From Dictyoglomus sp. (GTDB taxonomy: Bacteria > Dictyoglomota > Dictyoglomia > Dictyoglomales > Dictyoglomaceae), in the NCBI GenBank assembly GCA_025060475.1, contig JANXBZ010000012.1, positions 48,146 through 83,433 on the forward strand: 35,288 nt of DNA, in the 5' to 3' direction. Position numbers and translations under genes: made by a program. Under the pieces are notes generated by a model. It saw only the letters and a program-made list of their open reading frames with translations. It was not told the DNA's origin and ran no database searches. Below are positions 10,701 through 18,335 of the stretch, piece by piece; position 1 is the stretch's first letter; each line of letters starts with the position of its first letter.

Positions 10701-10918
10701 AAAGAGTAGAAATAGAAATCTATTCCTTAAATGGAACATTAGTAAAGAAAATAAGCTCTCAAAACTATAACGCTCCTCAGGTCCAAGGTACAGTATATTG
10801 GGATGGAAAAGATGAAAGAGGAAAGTTGGTTCCCAATGGTTATTATCTTGTAAAGGCGATAATTACCGAAAGTAGTGGAAAAAGGGTTAGATTTAAAGGA
10901 ATTGTGGTCATGAAGTAG
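7793..10918 (+). CDS. Large secreted protein with FlgD-like and Ig-like repeat domains
   Basis: 1041 residues. A signal peptide covers residues 1-21 (MKK plus a Phe/Leu core, ending SFA before Q22). A fibronectin-like domain (about 25-110) precedes a FlgD-like segment with the acidic NPFSPDGDG motif at 124-132 and a second one from about 232 (MPNPFN). From about 405 to 930 there are Ig-like units, each opening with a P-P or S-P step: TTPPRVIS, NSPPQILNVYPTGN, RTAPYII, LKSPQIISIFPTGN, RKGPKIKEVSP. The C-terminal 100 residues form a FlgD-Ig domain (VFSPNKGD, then YWDGKDERGKLVPNGYYLVK). No membrane anchor follows, so it is probably exported and surface-associated. Similar C-terminal domains act in cell-surface display elsewhere, but function here is unknown. 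It is 10 bases from the barrel gene and probably co-transcribed. Confidence 0.85.
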   Translation: MKKTLIFSFVFFIFLLSFSFAQSIQWKSGYPRAIPDGKIELSWTSTISGTYSIYRVKGEGNPYPNNFYTQTTLTTYTDTNTEDGVLYSYVVAIYDGTQTRTTSIGSAKADRTKPIIDNLNAVPNPFSPDGDGFRDKITISFNLSEYSIVTITLQDKDGNIYTPPEWNNNVCPTPKTYYFEWDGYGVFGGTYRVPSEGFIIYTITARDYAGNINSATGRFILDIPDMELANFYGMPNPFNTVLLSDTIYKASYSRDGYKFPMDGSGNIFNFSPQFYLDQSAILLVGASFQFDILQRPGGSSNTLKNTRVKIYDSKGALVRSITLPTNLSGSGNFYWYGEKDPQLIKDDPNIIASWWWMITGVPYGEYRLVLSATYTIAHPDDPARELEIPLKEITTIIRIQEISPPQVDTTPPRVISFTPEDGSLVSQISSVSAVLDDGPGVGPDLDASSILVKDNLGRLIGGIKSHNGVNTLYWSFTSTLTSGQYFIEVIPIDKNGNIGSLSRSSFIIDNSPPQILNVYPTGNVVSVNQIRVSYSDIGSGLDFWDNYPLPPSRSHVKIYTPNLEEITLLFDKNLSSSIYAIANIPQNILTRDGKYDLVISLIDKAGNSSSTYTYFVLDRTAPYIISTSLTQTLINYTLSQIKITVKDDTVGIHTNTQKTFLELKDSTWNQVPSTLTLNVINPKTVELVLNISSTYTWIEGDYYLTIKVSDLLENVLYLPQKFTLDLKSPQIISIFPTGNVKSVEKIEVGYSELMSGIDFIRSRATITFQGSSTSTSFIPSESTATKLVARFGQEVFSVDGTYNIEVVIYDQAGNSATAVSIFTLDRKGPKIKEVSPTRNSILVIGPQNVWARVEDENLGIDFGLAKTFIKLYDPKNQEILGTYTYEKSTDDKTGTLTLQITGYTWTNGIYTVRIKVSDKLDNTTEETYTFRLQQVPQETGDLVVSHKVFSPNKGDLRIDYQFQGVSGNIQRVEIEIYSLNGTLVKKISSQNYNAPQVQGTVYWDGKDERGKLVPNGYYLVKAIITESSGKRVRFKGIVVMK

Positions 10919-10928
10919 GAGGTTTACT

Positions 10929-11825
10929 ATGAAAAGATTAATTTTCTTATTTTTAATTCTTTTTCTTATTATTCCATCCTTTGCTCAGGAGATATATGGA
11001 GCTTTTTCTTCTACAGGTCCTACTTTTGGATGGAATCCTCGCGCTTTAGGTATGGGAAATGCCTTTTGTGCTATTGAAGGAAGTATAGATGGAATTATCT
11101 TTAATCCTGCAACTATCTCTCGTCTTTTGAATTCACAATTTAGCATTTCTTATAATTATTTACCATTGACCACTGAAAGTTTAGGATTTGGAACAGAAAT
11201 GTATATATCTTCATCTTATATTGCCTTTGGAGTGCCTGATACGGGGCTTTGGGCTTCTGGAGTTTTTTATACCCGTATTTCTCCTTCGGAAGATCTAGGA
11301 ATATTATATGTAGAGAATCAATTAGCATATTCTGCAGCAAAAACTTTAGATTTTATGGGAATAAAAAATTTAGCTTTAGGAATTAATCTTAAAAAATTGT
11401 GGATAAACATGCCCTCTCCCTATAAAGGGGATGGATGGAGCGTGGATTTAGGTATTCTTCTAAGACTATTTTCTAATTTTAACTTGGGATTTTCTGCTCA
11501 AAATCTATTTTCTTCCTTAACTTGGTATGATGGGGAAAATGTTTATGAAGAAAGACTTCAGAATTGCTTTAAAGTAGGATTATCCTATCAATCTTCTAAA
11601 TTTATTCTTGCTCTAGACTTAGATTTTCCTAGTTTAAATTATCACGTGGGATTAGAATATTTCTTTGATCCTATATATCTTAGATTAGGTTGGAATATAG
11701 ACTCTCCAACTTTTGGTTTGGGGTTTAGAAGTCCTGATGGAAAATGGAAGATTGATTATGCTCTTCTTTATTCTCTAGGAATTGGAGGAATACATCATAG
11801 AATTGGGCTGTCTTTGATGTTATAA
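10929..11825 (+). CDS. PorV/UPF0164-like outer-membrane beta-barrel protein
   Basis: 298 residues with a signal peptide at 1-19 (MKRLIFLFLILFLIIPSFA). The mature start carries the family pattern GPTFGWNPRALGMGNAFCAI, then IDGIIFNPATISRL, as in PorV/PorQ and UPF0164 proteins. The rest is alternating hydrophobic and polar beta strands with many aromatic residues, ending in LSLML. AGGAGG lies 6 bases before the ATG. Family members are outer-membrane barrels; some help surface secretion, others are probably porins. The neighbouring FlgD-like secreted protein and solute importer fit either role. Its presence supports an outer membrane in this organism. Confidence 0.8.
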   Translation: MKRLIFLFLILFLIIPSFAQEIYGAFSSTGPTFGWNPRALGMGNAFCAIEGSIDGIIFNPATISRLLNSQFSISYNYLPLTTESLGFGTEMYISSSYIAFGVPDTGLWASGVFYTRISPSEDLGILYVENQLAYSAAKTLDFMGIKNLALGINLKKLWINMPSPYKGDGWSVDLGILLRLFSNFNLGFSAQNLFSSLTWYDGENVYEERLQNCFKVGLSYQSSKFILALDLDFPSLNYHVGLEYFFDPIYLRLGWNIDSPTFGLGFRSPDGKWKIDYALLYSLGIGGIHHRIGLSLML

Positions 11826-11854
11826 TGGAGAAAAATTTTCAGGGAGGTAAAATT

Positions 11855-12961
11855 ATGAAAAGAGTATTTAGATTAACCCTTCTAATTTCTTTAATTCTCC
11901 TTTTAATCTTTACTATGGTTTCAGGACAATCAAGGAAAATAAAAATTGGAATTATTACAGGAACTGTAGCCCAAGGCGAAGATGAATATAGAGCAGCAGA
12001 AAGAGTAGTAGCAAAATATGGAGCAGAAAGGGTAATTCATAGAACCTATCCTGATAATTTTATGGCGGAACAAGAAACAACTATTTCACTTATTACGGGT
12101 CTTGCTGCAGATCCCAATGTAAAAGTTATTGTGATAGCCCAAGCAGTCCCTGGATCTTTAGCAGGACTAAGAAAGGTAAGAGAGATGAGACCTGATATTC
12201 TCATTGGTTTTGTAAGTCCCCATGAGGATCCAGAAATGGTGAATAAAGAGACTGATTTTGCTCTTGATCCTGACCAAAGATATCGTGGAAGATCTATAAT
12301 CAGACAGGCAAAGAAGATGGGAGCAAAGGTATTTATTCACTATTCCTTCCCAAGACATATGTCTTATCCATTGTTAGCTGAAAGAAGAAGAATTATGGAA
12401 GAAGAATGTAAAGCTCAAGGTATTCAGTTTGTTTTTGTTACCGCTCCAGATCCTCTTGGTGAGGGTGGTCTTCCTGCGGCTCAACAGTTTATTCTTGAAG
12501 ATGTACCAAGACAAATAGCTAAATATGGTCCTAAAACAGCCCTATTTAGTACAAACTGTGGAATGCAAGAGCCATTAATTAAGGCTATATTGCAACATGG
12601 TGGAATTTTTGTAGAACAATGCTGTCCCAGTCCAACCCATGGATATCCAGGAGCATTGGGAATTAAGATACCACCTGAGAAAAAAGGAGATATGCCTTAT
12701 ATTTTAGAACAAATCAGGAAAGCTATAGCAGAAAGAGGTGGAAGTGGCAGATTTGCAACTTGGCCAGCTCCTGTAAGCATAGTTAATACTTTAACTGCTG
12801 TGGACTATTTAGTAGCAGTAGCAGAAGGAAGAGCAAAGAAGAATGATATGACTTTAATAAGATCTTTTCTTGTTAAGAATGCTGGAGTTCCTGTTACTGT
12901 TAATAAATATAAAGAGGCAGGTCAACTATACTTAGTAGTATTAGGTTCTGTTGTCTTTTAA
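11855..12961 (+). CDS. DUF3798-type periplasmic solute-binding protein
   Basis: 368 residues. An upstream in-frame ATG at 11825 overlaps the previous stop, but AGGGAGG at 11841-11847 and the signal peptide (MKRVFRLTLLISLILLLIFT) favour 11855. No lipobox cysteine is present, so a soluble periplasmic protein is expected. The mature part, KIKIGIITGTVAQGEDEYRA and onward, with VIVIAQAVPGSLAGL and a Cys-containing ALFSTNCGMQEP / FVEQCCPSPTHGYPGALGIK region, looks like the DUF3798 family, related in fold to sugar and nucleoside binding proteins. The ABC ATPase and two permeases downstream make it the likely binding component of that importer. The ligand is not evident. Confidence 0.8.
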   Translation: MKRVFRLTLLISLILLLIFTMVSGQSRKIKIGIITGTVAQGEDEYRAAERVVAKYGAERVIHRTYPDNFMAEQETTISLITGLAADPNVKVIVIAQAVPGSLAGLRKVREMRPDILIGFVSPHEDPEMVNKETDFALDPDQRYRGRSIIRQAKKMGAKVFIHYSFPRHMSYPLLAERRRIMEEECKAQGIQFVFVTAPDPLGEGGLPAAQQFILEDVPRQIAKYGPKTALFSTNCGMQEPLIKAILQHGGIFVEQCCPSPTHGYPGALGIKIPPEKKGDMPYILEQIRKAIAERGGSGRFATWPAPVSIVNTLTAVDYLVAVAEGRAKKNDMTLIRSFLVKNAGVPVTVNKYKEAGQLYLVVLGSVVF

Positions 12962-12997
12962 ATTTTTTAATTTCATTTTCCAAGGATATTATTAATA

Positions 12998-13039
12998 ATG
13001 AGGAGCTAAGATTGGGAAATCCTAATTTTAGCTCCTCAT
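12998..13039 (+). promoter_or_regulatory. Long mRNA hairpin between binding-protein and ATPase genes
   Basis: The arms 12998-13016 and 13021-13039 pair over 19 bp with an AAAT tetraloop. Seventeen pairs are Watson-Crick; 13010-13027 and 13014-13023 are G-U wobbles, so pairing is continuous only in plus-strand RNA. No T-run follows, so it is not a standard terminator. Its place just after a binding-protein gene fits an RNA stabiliser or processing site that keeps binding protein in excess over the transporter. Confidence 0.75.
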
Positions 13040-13060
13040 AGTTGTTAAGGAGTAGAGAAA

Positions 13061-14641
13061 ATGCTTGAATTTAGAAATATATCAAAGGAATTTTATGGTA
13101 ATTATGTTCTTAAAAATCTAAATATAAGATTAGAAAAAGGAGAAATATTAGGACTTGTAGGAGAAAATGGTGCAGGAAAGTCTACACTTATGAATATACT
13201 ATTTGGCATGCCTGTAATCTTTGATACCGGAGGATTTGAAGGAGAAATATATTTAAAAGGAAAAAAAGTAGATATAAAAAGTCCTAAGGATGCTATGGAT
13301 TTAGGTATTGGAATGATCCATCAGGAATTTATGTTAATTCCAGGGTTTACAGTCTTTGAAAATATTAAGTTAAATAGAGAATTAACAAGACCAAATATTT
13401 TCTCTCAGATTATGAAGAGCCCTAAATTAGAAACCTTAAATATTCCTTTAATGCGAAGAGATTCAAGAGAAGCACTAGAAGAAATTGGATTAGGAATTGA
13501 TGAGCTTTTGCCAATAATTGGTTTACCAGTTGGATATAAACAATTTGTAGAGATTGCAAGGGAGGTAGATAAAGCAAAAAATAACAATTTAGAGTTATTA
13601 GTTTTTGATGAGCCTACTGCTGTACTTACAGAATCAGAAGCGGAAAGACTTCTAGAAATTATAAGAAACTTAGCTAAGAAAGGGATCTCAATAATATTTA
13701 TAAGTCATAGATTAGATGAAGTAATAAAATTATCCGACAGAATAATAGTATTAAGAGATGGAGAAAAGGTTGCAGAGAAATTAAGTTCCCAAACTAATGT
13801 TTTAGAATTAGCAGAACTTATGGTAGGAAGAAAGATGAAATTAGATATTGGAGTAAAAAGGAAAAACCCTTCTGATGGAGAGGTTATTTTAAAAATAAAA
13901 GATCTTTATGTAGATATGCCAGGTGAGAGAGTAAGAGGTGTAGACATAGAAGTAAAGAGGGGAGAAATTTTAGGTATTGGTGGCTTAGCAGGACATGGAA
14001 AAGTTGGTATAGCTAACGGGATAGCTGGGCTTTATCCTGCTAAAGGAGAAGTAAAGTTCAAGGGAAAGGATTTTACTCTTAATGATCCCTTAGAATTTTT
14101 AACGAAAGGTATGGCTTTTCTTTCTGAAGATAGAAGAGGGGTAGGGTTGATGTTGGATGAATCCTTGGAATTGAATATAGGTATTACCGCTTTCTATATA
14201 AAAGGAAGGTTTTCTAAGGAATTTTTAGGAATTAGATACTTAGACTCCAAATCTTTAAGGGAATGGGCTTTAAAGATGATTAAAGATTTAGATATTAGAT
14301 GTATTGGACCTCAACAATTAGTGAGAAGTTTAAGTGGAGGAAATCAACAAAAAGTCTGCATAGCAAGGGCTTTAACATTAGAGCCTGAAATTTTATTTGT
14401 TTCAGAACCCACAAGAGGGATTGATGTGGGAGCAAAACAAAAGGTTTTGGAGCTTTTAGTAAAATTTAATCAAGAATTAGGAATGACAATTGTCTTTACA
14501 TCATCAGAGCTCCAGGAACTTAAGGCGATTTCAGATAGAATCGCTATTGTTCATCAGGGAAAAATTGCAGATATACTTTCTCCTTTTGCTTCTGATGCAG
14601 ATTTTGGTTTAACTATGTCTGGACTAAAGGTGAGATCATGA
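13061..14641 (+). CDS. ABC importer ATPase with two nucleotide-binding domains (RbsA/NupA-like)
   Basis: 526 residues, the usual length for tandem ATPases of the sugar/nucleoside (CUT2) importer class. Domain 1: Walker A GENGAGKST at 34-42, Q-loop IHQE, a degenerate signature LPVGYKQF, Walker B LLVFDEPTAVL, and H-loop FISHRLDE. Domain 2: a divergent P-loop GGLAGHGKVG, a clear signature LSGGNQQK, and FVSEPTRGIDVGAK, where the Walker B aspartate is replaced by serine. Degeneracy in one half is normal for this class, so domain 1 is probably the main hydrolysing site. It overlaps the next permease by 4 bases (ATGA) and lies 21 bases after the hairpin. Confidence 0.92.
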   Translation: MLEFRNISKEFYGNYVLKNLNIRLEKGEILGLVGENGAGKSTLMNILFGMPVIFDTGGFEGEIYLKGKKVDIKSPKDAMDLGIGMIHQEFMLIPGFTVFENIKLNRELTRPNIFSQIMKSPKLETLNIPLMRRDSREALEEIGLGIDELLPIIGLPVGYKQFVEIAREVDKAKNNNLELLVFDEPTAVLTESEAERLLEIIRNLAKKGISIIFISHRLDEVIKLSDRIIVLRDGEKVAEKLSSQTNVLELAELMVGRKMKLDIGVKRKNPSDGEVILKIKDLYVDMPGERVRGVDIEVKRGEILGIGGLAGHGKVGIANGIAGLYPAKGEVKFKGKDFTLNDPLEFLTKGMAFLSEDRRGVGLMLDESLELNIGITAFYIKGRFSKEFLGIRYLDSKSLREWALKMIKDLDIRCIGPQQLVRSLSGGNQQKVCIARALTLEPEILFVSEPTRGIDVGAKQKVLELLVKFNQELGMTIVFTSSELQELKAISDRIAIVHQGKIADILSPFASDADFGLTMSGLKVRS

Positions 14642-15690
14642 AAGAAAAAATAAATTTTCTTATAAAAAACTTTGGTATTCCTCGTCTTATTATTTTATCC
14701 TTTCTAGTTGTTCTTCTTTTTCTTGCTCTAATATTAGGAATGGACGTAAGAAGACTAATATCTGATTCTTTAGTAAGGGTAGGAAGAAATGCATTATTGG
14801 TTTTAGCGTTACTACCTCCAATTAAGGCAGGAATTGGGCTTAATTTTGGATTACCAGTAGGAATTATATGTGGTTTAGTGGGGTTAGTTTTAGGATTAGA
14901 GTATAACCTTATTGGATTTTATTACTTAATTTTTTCCTTTACTATAGGAGGAATTTTAGCCTTTTTAGCAGGACATCTTTATGGTACTCTTTTAAATAAA
15001 GTAAAAGGACAAGAAATGATGGTAGGAAATTATGTTGGCTTTGCAATAGTTTCTTTAATGTGTTCTTTCTGGCTTTTAGCTCCTTTTAAAAACCCTTCTC
15101 TAATATGGGCGATTGGTGGATCAGGTCTTAGATATACTTTAGTATTACCTTCGGAAACATCGCAACTTCTAGATAGAGTTCTATCTTTTAGTATAATGGG
15201 AATAAAAATTCCTACAGGAACTTTTCTTATTTTCTTTCTCTTATGTTTATTAACTTCTTTCTTTTTCAAAACAAGGATTGGTATAGCTATAAGTACTATA
15301 GGCTCTAATCCTATTTTTGGAAAGGCATCAGGAATGAACATAGATAAACTTAGAAGATTTTCTATTATTCTTTCTACTATTTTAGGGAGTTTTGGGATAA
15401 TAGTTTATGCCCAGAGTTTTGGTTTTGTCCAATTATATACTGCACCTTTAATGATGGCATTTCCAGCAATAGCTTGTATTTTAATAGGAGGTGCTACTCT
15501 TAGAAAAGCAAATATAATGAATGTAGTTGTAGGTACTTTTCTTTTTCAATCGTTACTTACAATAACATTACCGGTCATAACTCAAGTGGTAGCAATCTCT
15601 GGAGAGGCAGGAGATATAACCGAAGTTTTAAGAGTGATAATTAGTAATGGAATGATTCTTTATGCACTAACCAGAAGAGGTGGTGATTAA
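14638..15690 (+). CDS. ABC importer permease 1 (branched-chain/ribose permease family)
   Basis: 350 residues with about nine to ten hydrophobic segments, starting after a short basic N terminus (MKEKINFLIKNFG). The central LLNKVKGQEMMVGNYVGF and FKTRIGIAISTIGSNPIFGKASGMNIDKLRR segments match the cytoplasmic coupling loop ('G...rAvG.n..aA...Gi') of the BPD_transp_2 permease family. A late glycine-rich IACILIGGATLRKA is also typical. It pairs with the second permease to form the membrane channel of the importer served by the ATPase upstream. Confidence 0.9.
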   Translation: MKEKINFLIKNFGIPRLIILSFLVVLLFLALILGMDVRRLISDSLVRVGRNALLVLALLPPIKAGIGLNFGLPVGIICGLVGLVLGLEYNLIGFYYLIFSFTIGGILAFLAGHLYGTLLNKVKGQEMMVGNYVGFAIVSLMCSFWLLAPFKNPSLIWAIGGSGLRYTLVLPSETSQLLDRVLSFSIMGIKIPTGTFLIFFLLCLLTSFFFKTRIGIAISTIGSNPIFGKASGMNIDKLRRFSIILSTILGSFGIIVYAQSFGFVQLYTAPLMMAFPAIACILIGGATLRKANIMNVVVGTFLFQSLLTITLPVITQVVAISGEAGDITEVLRVIISNGMILYALTRRGGD

Positions 15691-16756
15691 AATCAAGAAG
15701 ATAATAAAAATCCTCACATCTTATCCTGTACCTTTTGTTTTTTTAATCATATCCTTATTAGGTTTATGGATTTCAGAAATTCCTTTACCTATTTTTCTGA
15801 ATGATATTATTATTAGAATGGCAAGAAACACCTTTTTAGTACTATCCTTAATAATTCCTGTAGTTGTAGGTTTAGGACTAAATTTTGCAATAGTTATTGG
15901 AGCTATGGCAGGACAAATAGGTGCTATGATATCAGTAGAATTAGGTCTTACAGGGTTTATAGCTTTTATTGTGGCATGTTTTATGGCTTTTCCCTTGGCA
16001 ATATTTTTTGGTTTTTTAGTAGGAAAACTCTTTAACATAGCAAAGGGAAGAGAAATGATTACAGGTTTTATTGCAGGATTCTTCGCTAATGGTATTTATC
16101 AATTTATTTTTCTTTTTTTAGCAGGCTCCCTTATTCCTTTTCGAAATCCTATATTGCTTCTTTCTCAAGGATGGGGAGTAAGAAGTGTCGTAGATCTACA
16201 TAATCTTCAATATTCCATTGATTCTCTGTGGAGAATAAAATTTTTCTTAGGGGAGTATTTTATTAATGTTCCTCTTTCTACCTTTATACTTATTGCTTTT
16301 TTAGCTATTAGTATAAATTTTTTCCTAAAAACAAAGTTAGGACAAGAGTTTAGAGCAATAGGACAGGATCCTCATATCTCTTTAGTCTATGGGATTAATG
16401 TAGATAAAAACAGAATACTAGCAACAATTATATCAATAGTCTTAGCTTCTATAGGACAGTTGATTTTTCTTCAGAATCTTGGTACTATGAATACCTATTC
16501 CAGTCATGAACAAGTTGGTTTATTTTCAATAGCAGCACTTTTAGTAGGAGGTGCTTCAGTACAAAGGGCTACTGTGTTAAATGCAATTTTAGGAACTTTT
16601 CTTTTTCATACTTTATTCATAATTTCTCCTCAAGCAGGACAAAAACTATTTGGACAGCCACAGGTTGGAGAATATTTTCGAGTTTTTATAGCTTATGGAA
16701 TTATTGCTTTAACCTTAGCCCTTCATGCTATGAAAAGAAAAGAATTTCTAAAATAA
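15680..16756 (+). CDS. ABC importer permease 2 (branched-chain/ribose permease family)
   Basis: 358 residues, similar in layout to permease 1: multiple membrane helices, LFNIAKGREMITGFIAGFFANG, then KTKLGQEFRAIGQDPHISLVYGINVDKNRI as the coupling loop and IAALLVGGASVQRATVLNA near the end. It starts at GTG 15680, overlapping permease 1 by 11 bases (a second GTG follows at 15683), with AGAGG just upstream. Two different permeases with one double ATPase and one binding protein is the standard make-up of nucleoside-type importers. Its TAA lies inside the left arm of the terminator that follows. Confidence 0.9.
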   Translation: MVIKIKKIIKILTSYPVPFVFLIISLLGLWISEIPLPIFLNDIIIRMARNTFLVLSLIIPVVVGLGLNFAIVIGAMAGQIGAMISVELGLTGFIAFIVACFMAFPLAIFFGFLVGKLFNIAKGREMITGFIAGFFANGIYQFIFLFLAGSLIPFRNPILLLSQGWGVRSVVDLHNLQYSIDSLWRIKFFLGEYFINVPLSTFILIAFLAISINFFLKTKLGQEFRAIGQDPHISLVYGINVDKNRILATIISIVLASIGQLIFLQNLGTMNTYSSHEQVGLFSIAALLVGGASVQRATVLNAILGTFLFHTLFIISPQAGQKLFGQPQVGEYFRVFIAYGIIALTLALHAMKRKEFLK

Positions 16757-16786
16757 AAGGGTGAGAAGATATCTCACCCTTTTATT
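16752..16786. terminator. Bidirectional intrinsic terminator between the ABC operon and rtcB
   Basis: A perfect 15-bp stem, 16752-16766 with 16772-16786, and a 5-base loop AGATA. It has A4 before the GC-rich core (GGGTGAG) and T4 after it, so it works in both directions. The left arm contains the permease stop (16754-16756) and the right arm the rtcB stop (16774-16776). Confidence 0.92.
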
Positions 16787-18234
16787 ACTGCTATAGGTTT
16801 CATCTGGGCTACTTTTAAAGATAATCCAGCATTGTGGACTACATTTACCACATCTACAACATTTTTATATGCTTCTGACGCTTCCTCCACTATGGAAGCT
16901 TTAGATGCTGCTCTTATAATAATTCCTTTTTCCAAGAGTTCCCTCTCAATATCTGCGGCTTTTCTTCCACTTCTTAATAACTGTCTTCTGCTTTGAGTTC
17001 TTCCTGCACCATGACAGGTAGAGCCAAAAGCAATCTCCATAGCTTTAGGAAGACCAATAAGGAGAAAGGAAGATCTTCCCATATCTCCTGGAATTATAAC
17101 GGGCTGTCCAATATCTTTATACTCTTCAGGAATATCAGGATGTCCTTTGGGAAAGGCACGAGTTGCTCCCTTTCTATGAACAATAACCTCTTCCTTTTTA
17201 CCTTCTACTATATGTTCTTCTAATTTTGCAATATTGTGAGCAACATCATATATTAACTTTAATCCTAGTTTTTCTGCTCCCATCTTAAATACTTTTTCCA
17301 TTGTTTCTCTTACCCAATGGGTAATCATCTGCCTATTAGCCCAAGCAAAATTTGCAGCAGAACACATAGCTTGAAAGTAATCCTGTCCCTCAGGAGAATC
17401 AAAGGGAGCACATGCCAATTGTCTATCAGGAACATTAATTCCATATTTATTCATAGCTTGGGTCATCACTCTAATATAGTCTTCGGCGACCTGATGTCCC
17501 AAACCTCGAGATCCTGTATGAATCATTATCACAATCTGGTTAGGAAATAATCCTAATTTATCCGCAATTTCAGGCTCAAAAATTTTACTTACCACCTGAA
17601 CCTCTAAGAAATGATTTCCCGAACCTAAGGTTCCTAATTGGAACTCTCCCCTTTCCTTTGCTTTTTTGGATACTTTATCAGGATTTGCAAATTTTAGATA
17701 ACCTCCTTCCTCTATTCTATTAAGATCCTCCTTCCAGCCATAACCTTGTTTTACAGCCCAGCTTGCTCCATAGGCTAAGACTTCATCTAATTCCTTACCT
17801 TTTACTCTTAACTCTCCTTCGGATCCTACTCCTGCGGGAATAGCAGAAAAAAGAGCATCTACTAATTCCTTTAATTTAGGTTCCACTTCTTCTTTTGATA
17901 AGTTAGTTCTAATTAGTCTTACCCCACAATTAATATCATAACCTACTCCACCAGGAGATATAACTCCTCCTTTCTTTTTCATAGCAGCAACTCCACCAAT
18001 GGGAAAGCCATATCCCCAATGAATATCAGGCATAGCAAGGGACGCAGAAATTATTCCAGGAAGACTTGCTACATTTGCTACCTGTTCAGGAGACTGATCC
18101 TGAACAATATCTTTAATAAGTTTCTCATCTGCAAAAATAATCCCAGGAACCTTCATAAAAGGTTTATAATTCTCAGGTATTCTATACCTGTAATCATCTA
18201 TCTTTTCTAAAGGACCCTTCCATTGGTCTCCCAT
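16774..18234 (-). CDS. rtcB: RNA-splicing/repair ligase RtcB
   Basis: 486 residues. RtcB joins 2',3'-cyclic phosphate or 3'-phosphate RNA ends to 5'-OH ends using GTP and Mn2+. Numbered from ATG 18234, the metal and catalytic residues are all present: D100 and C103 (GYDINCGVR), H208 (GSGNHFLEV), H239 (MIHTGSRGLGH), H333 (DVAHNIAK), and the guanylated H408 (CHGAGRTQSRR). They sit at a constant offset of 4-5 from the Pyrococcus enzyme. A GTG at 18243 is in frame but forms part of the GGAGGTG ribosome-binding site, so ATG 18234 is preferred. The usual cofactor archease is not seen nearby. It ends within the shared terminator. Confidence 0.95.
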   Translation of the reverse strand: MGDQWKGPLEKIDDYRYRIPENYKPFMKVPGIIFADEKLIKDIVQDQSPEQVANVASLPGIISASLAMPDIHWGYGFPIGGVAAMKKKGGVISPGGVGYDINCGVRLIRTNLSKEEVEPKLKELVDALFSAIPAGVGSEGELRVKGKELDEVLAYGASWAVKQGYGWKEDLNRIEEGGYLKFANPDKVSKKAKERGEFQLGTLGSGNHFLEVQVVSKIFEPEIADKLGLFPNQIVIMIHTGSRGLGHQVAEDYIRVMTQAMNKYGINVPDRQLACAPFDSPEGQDYFQAMCSAANFAWANRQMITHWVRETMEKVFKMGAEKLGLKLIYDVAHNIAKLEEHIVEGKKEEVIVHRKGATRAFPKGHPDIPEEYKDIGQPVIIPGDMGRSSFLLIGLPKAMEIAFGSTCHGAGRTQSRRQLLRSGRKAADIERELLEKGIIIRAASKASIVEEASEAYKNVVDVVNVVHNAGLSLKVAQMKPIAVIKG

Positions 18235-18265
18235 TATTTTCACCTCCAGGGAACATTTGTTTATT

Positions 18266-18300
18266 TTGTTTTATTTGTTTTTTCATCTATAATAATTATA
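18266..18300. promoter_or_regulatory. Divergent promoter region of rtcB and yjbQ
   Basis: TATAAT at 18288-18293 (plus strand, with a weak TTGTTT 16 bases upstream at 18266-18271) would start yjbQ. A second TATAAT on the minus strand at 18300-18295 would start rtcB, with no clear -35. The two boxes lie back to back, one base apart, so both polymerases could not bind at once. Confidence 0.45.
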
Positions 18301-18335
18301 CCTTTAAAATATAAATTGGGAAGGAGGTTTTAGAT

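Noticed and set aside
7793-10918. Repeats in the large secreted-protein gene as a CRISPR-like or DNA repeat array
   Set aside because: The repeats are long, diverged and in frame; they are protein domains, with no constant short repeat or spacer pattern.
11825-11854. ATG 11825 as start of the DUF3798 protein
   Set aside because: It would put ten extra polar residues before the signal peptide, and the strong AGGGAGG favours ATG 11855.
15030-15341. 103-residue open frame on the minus strand inside permease 1
   Set aside because: It is a shadow of a clear permease gene: no ribosome-binding site and no recognisable family. The similar frames opposite permease 2 (15721-16038) and mnmE (23135-23485) were rejected for the same reason.
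16993-17550. Plus-strand open frames opposite rtcB
   Set aside because: RtcB is complete on the other strand with all catalytic residues; these frames have no start signals and low-complexity content.
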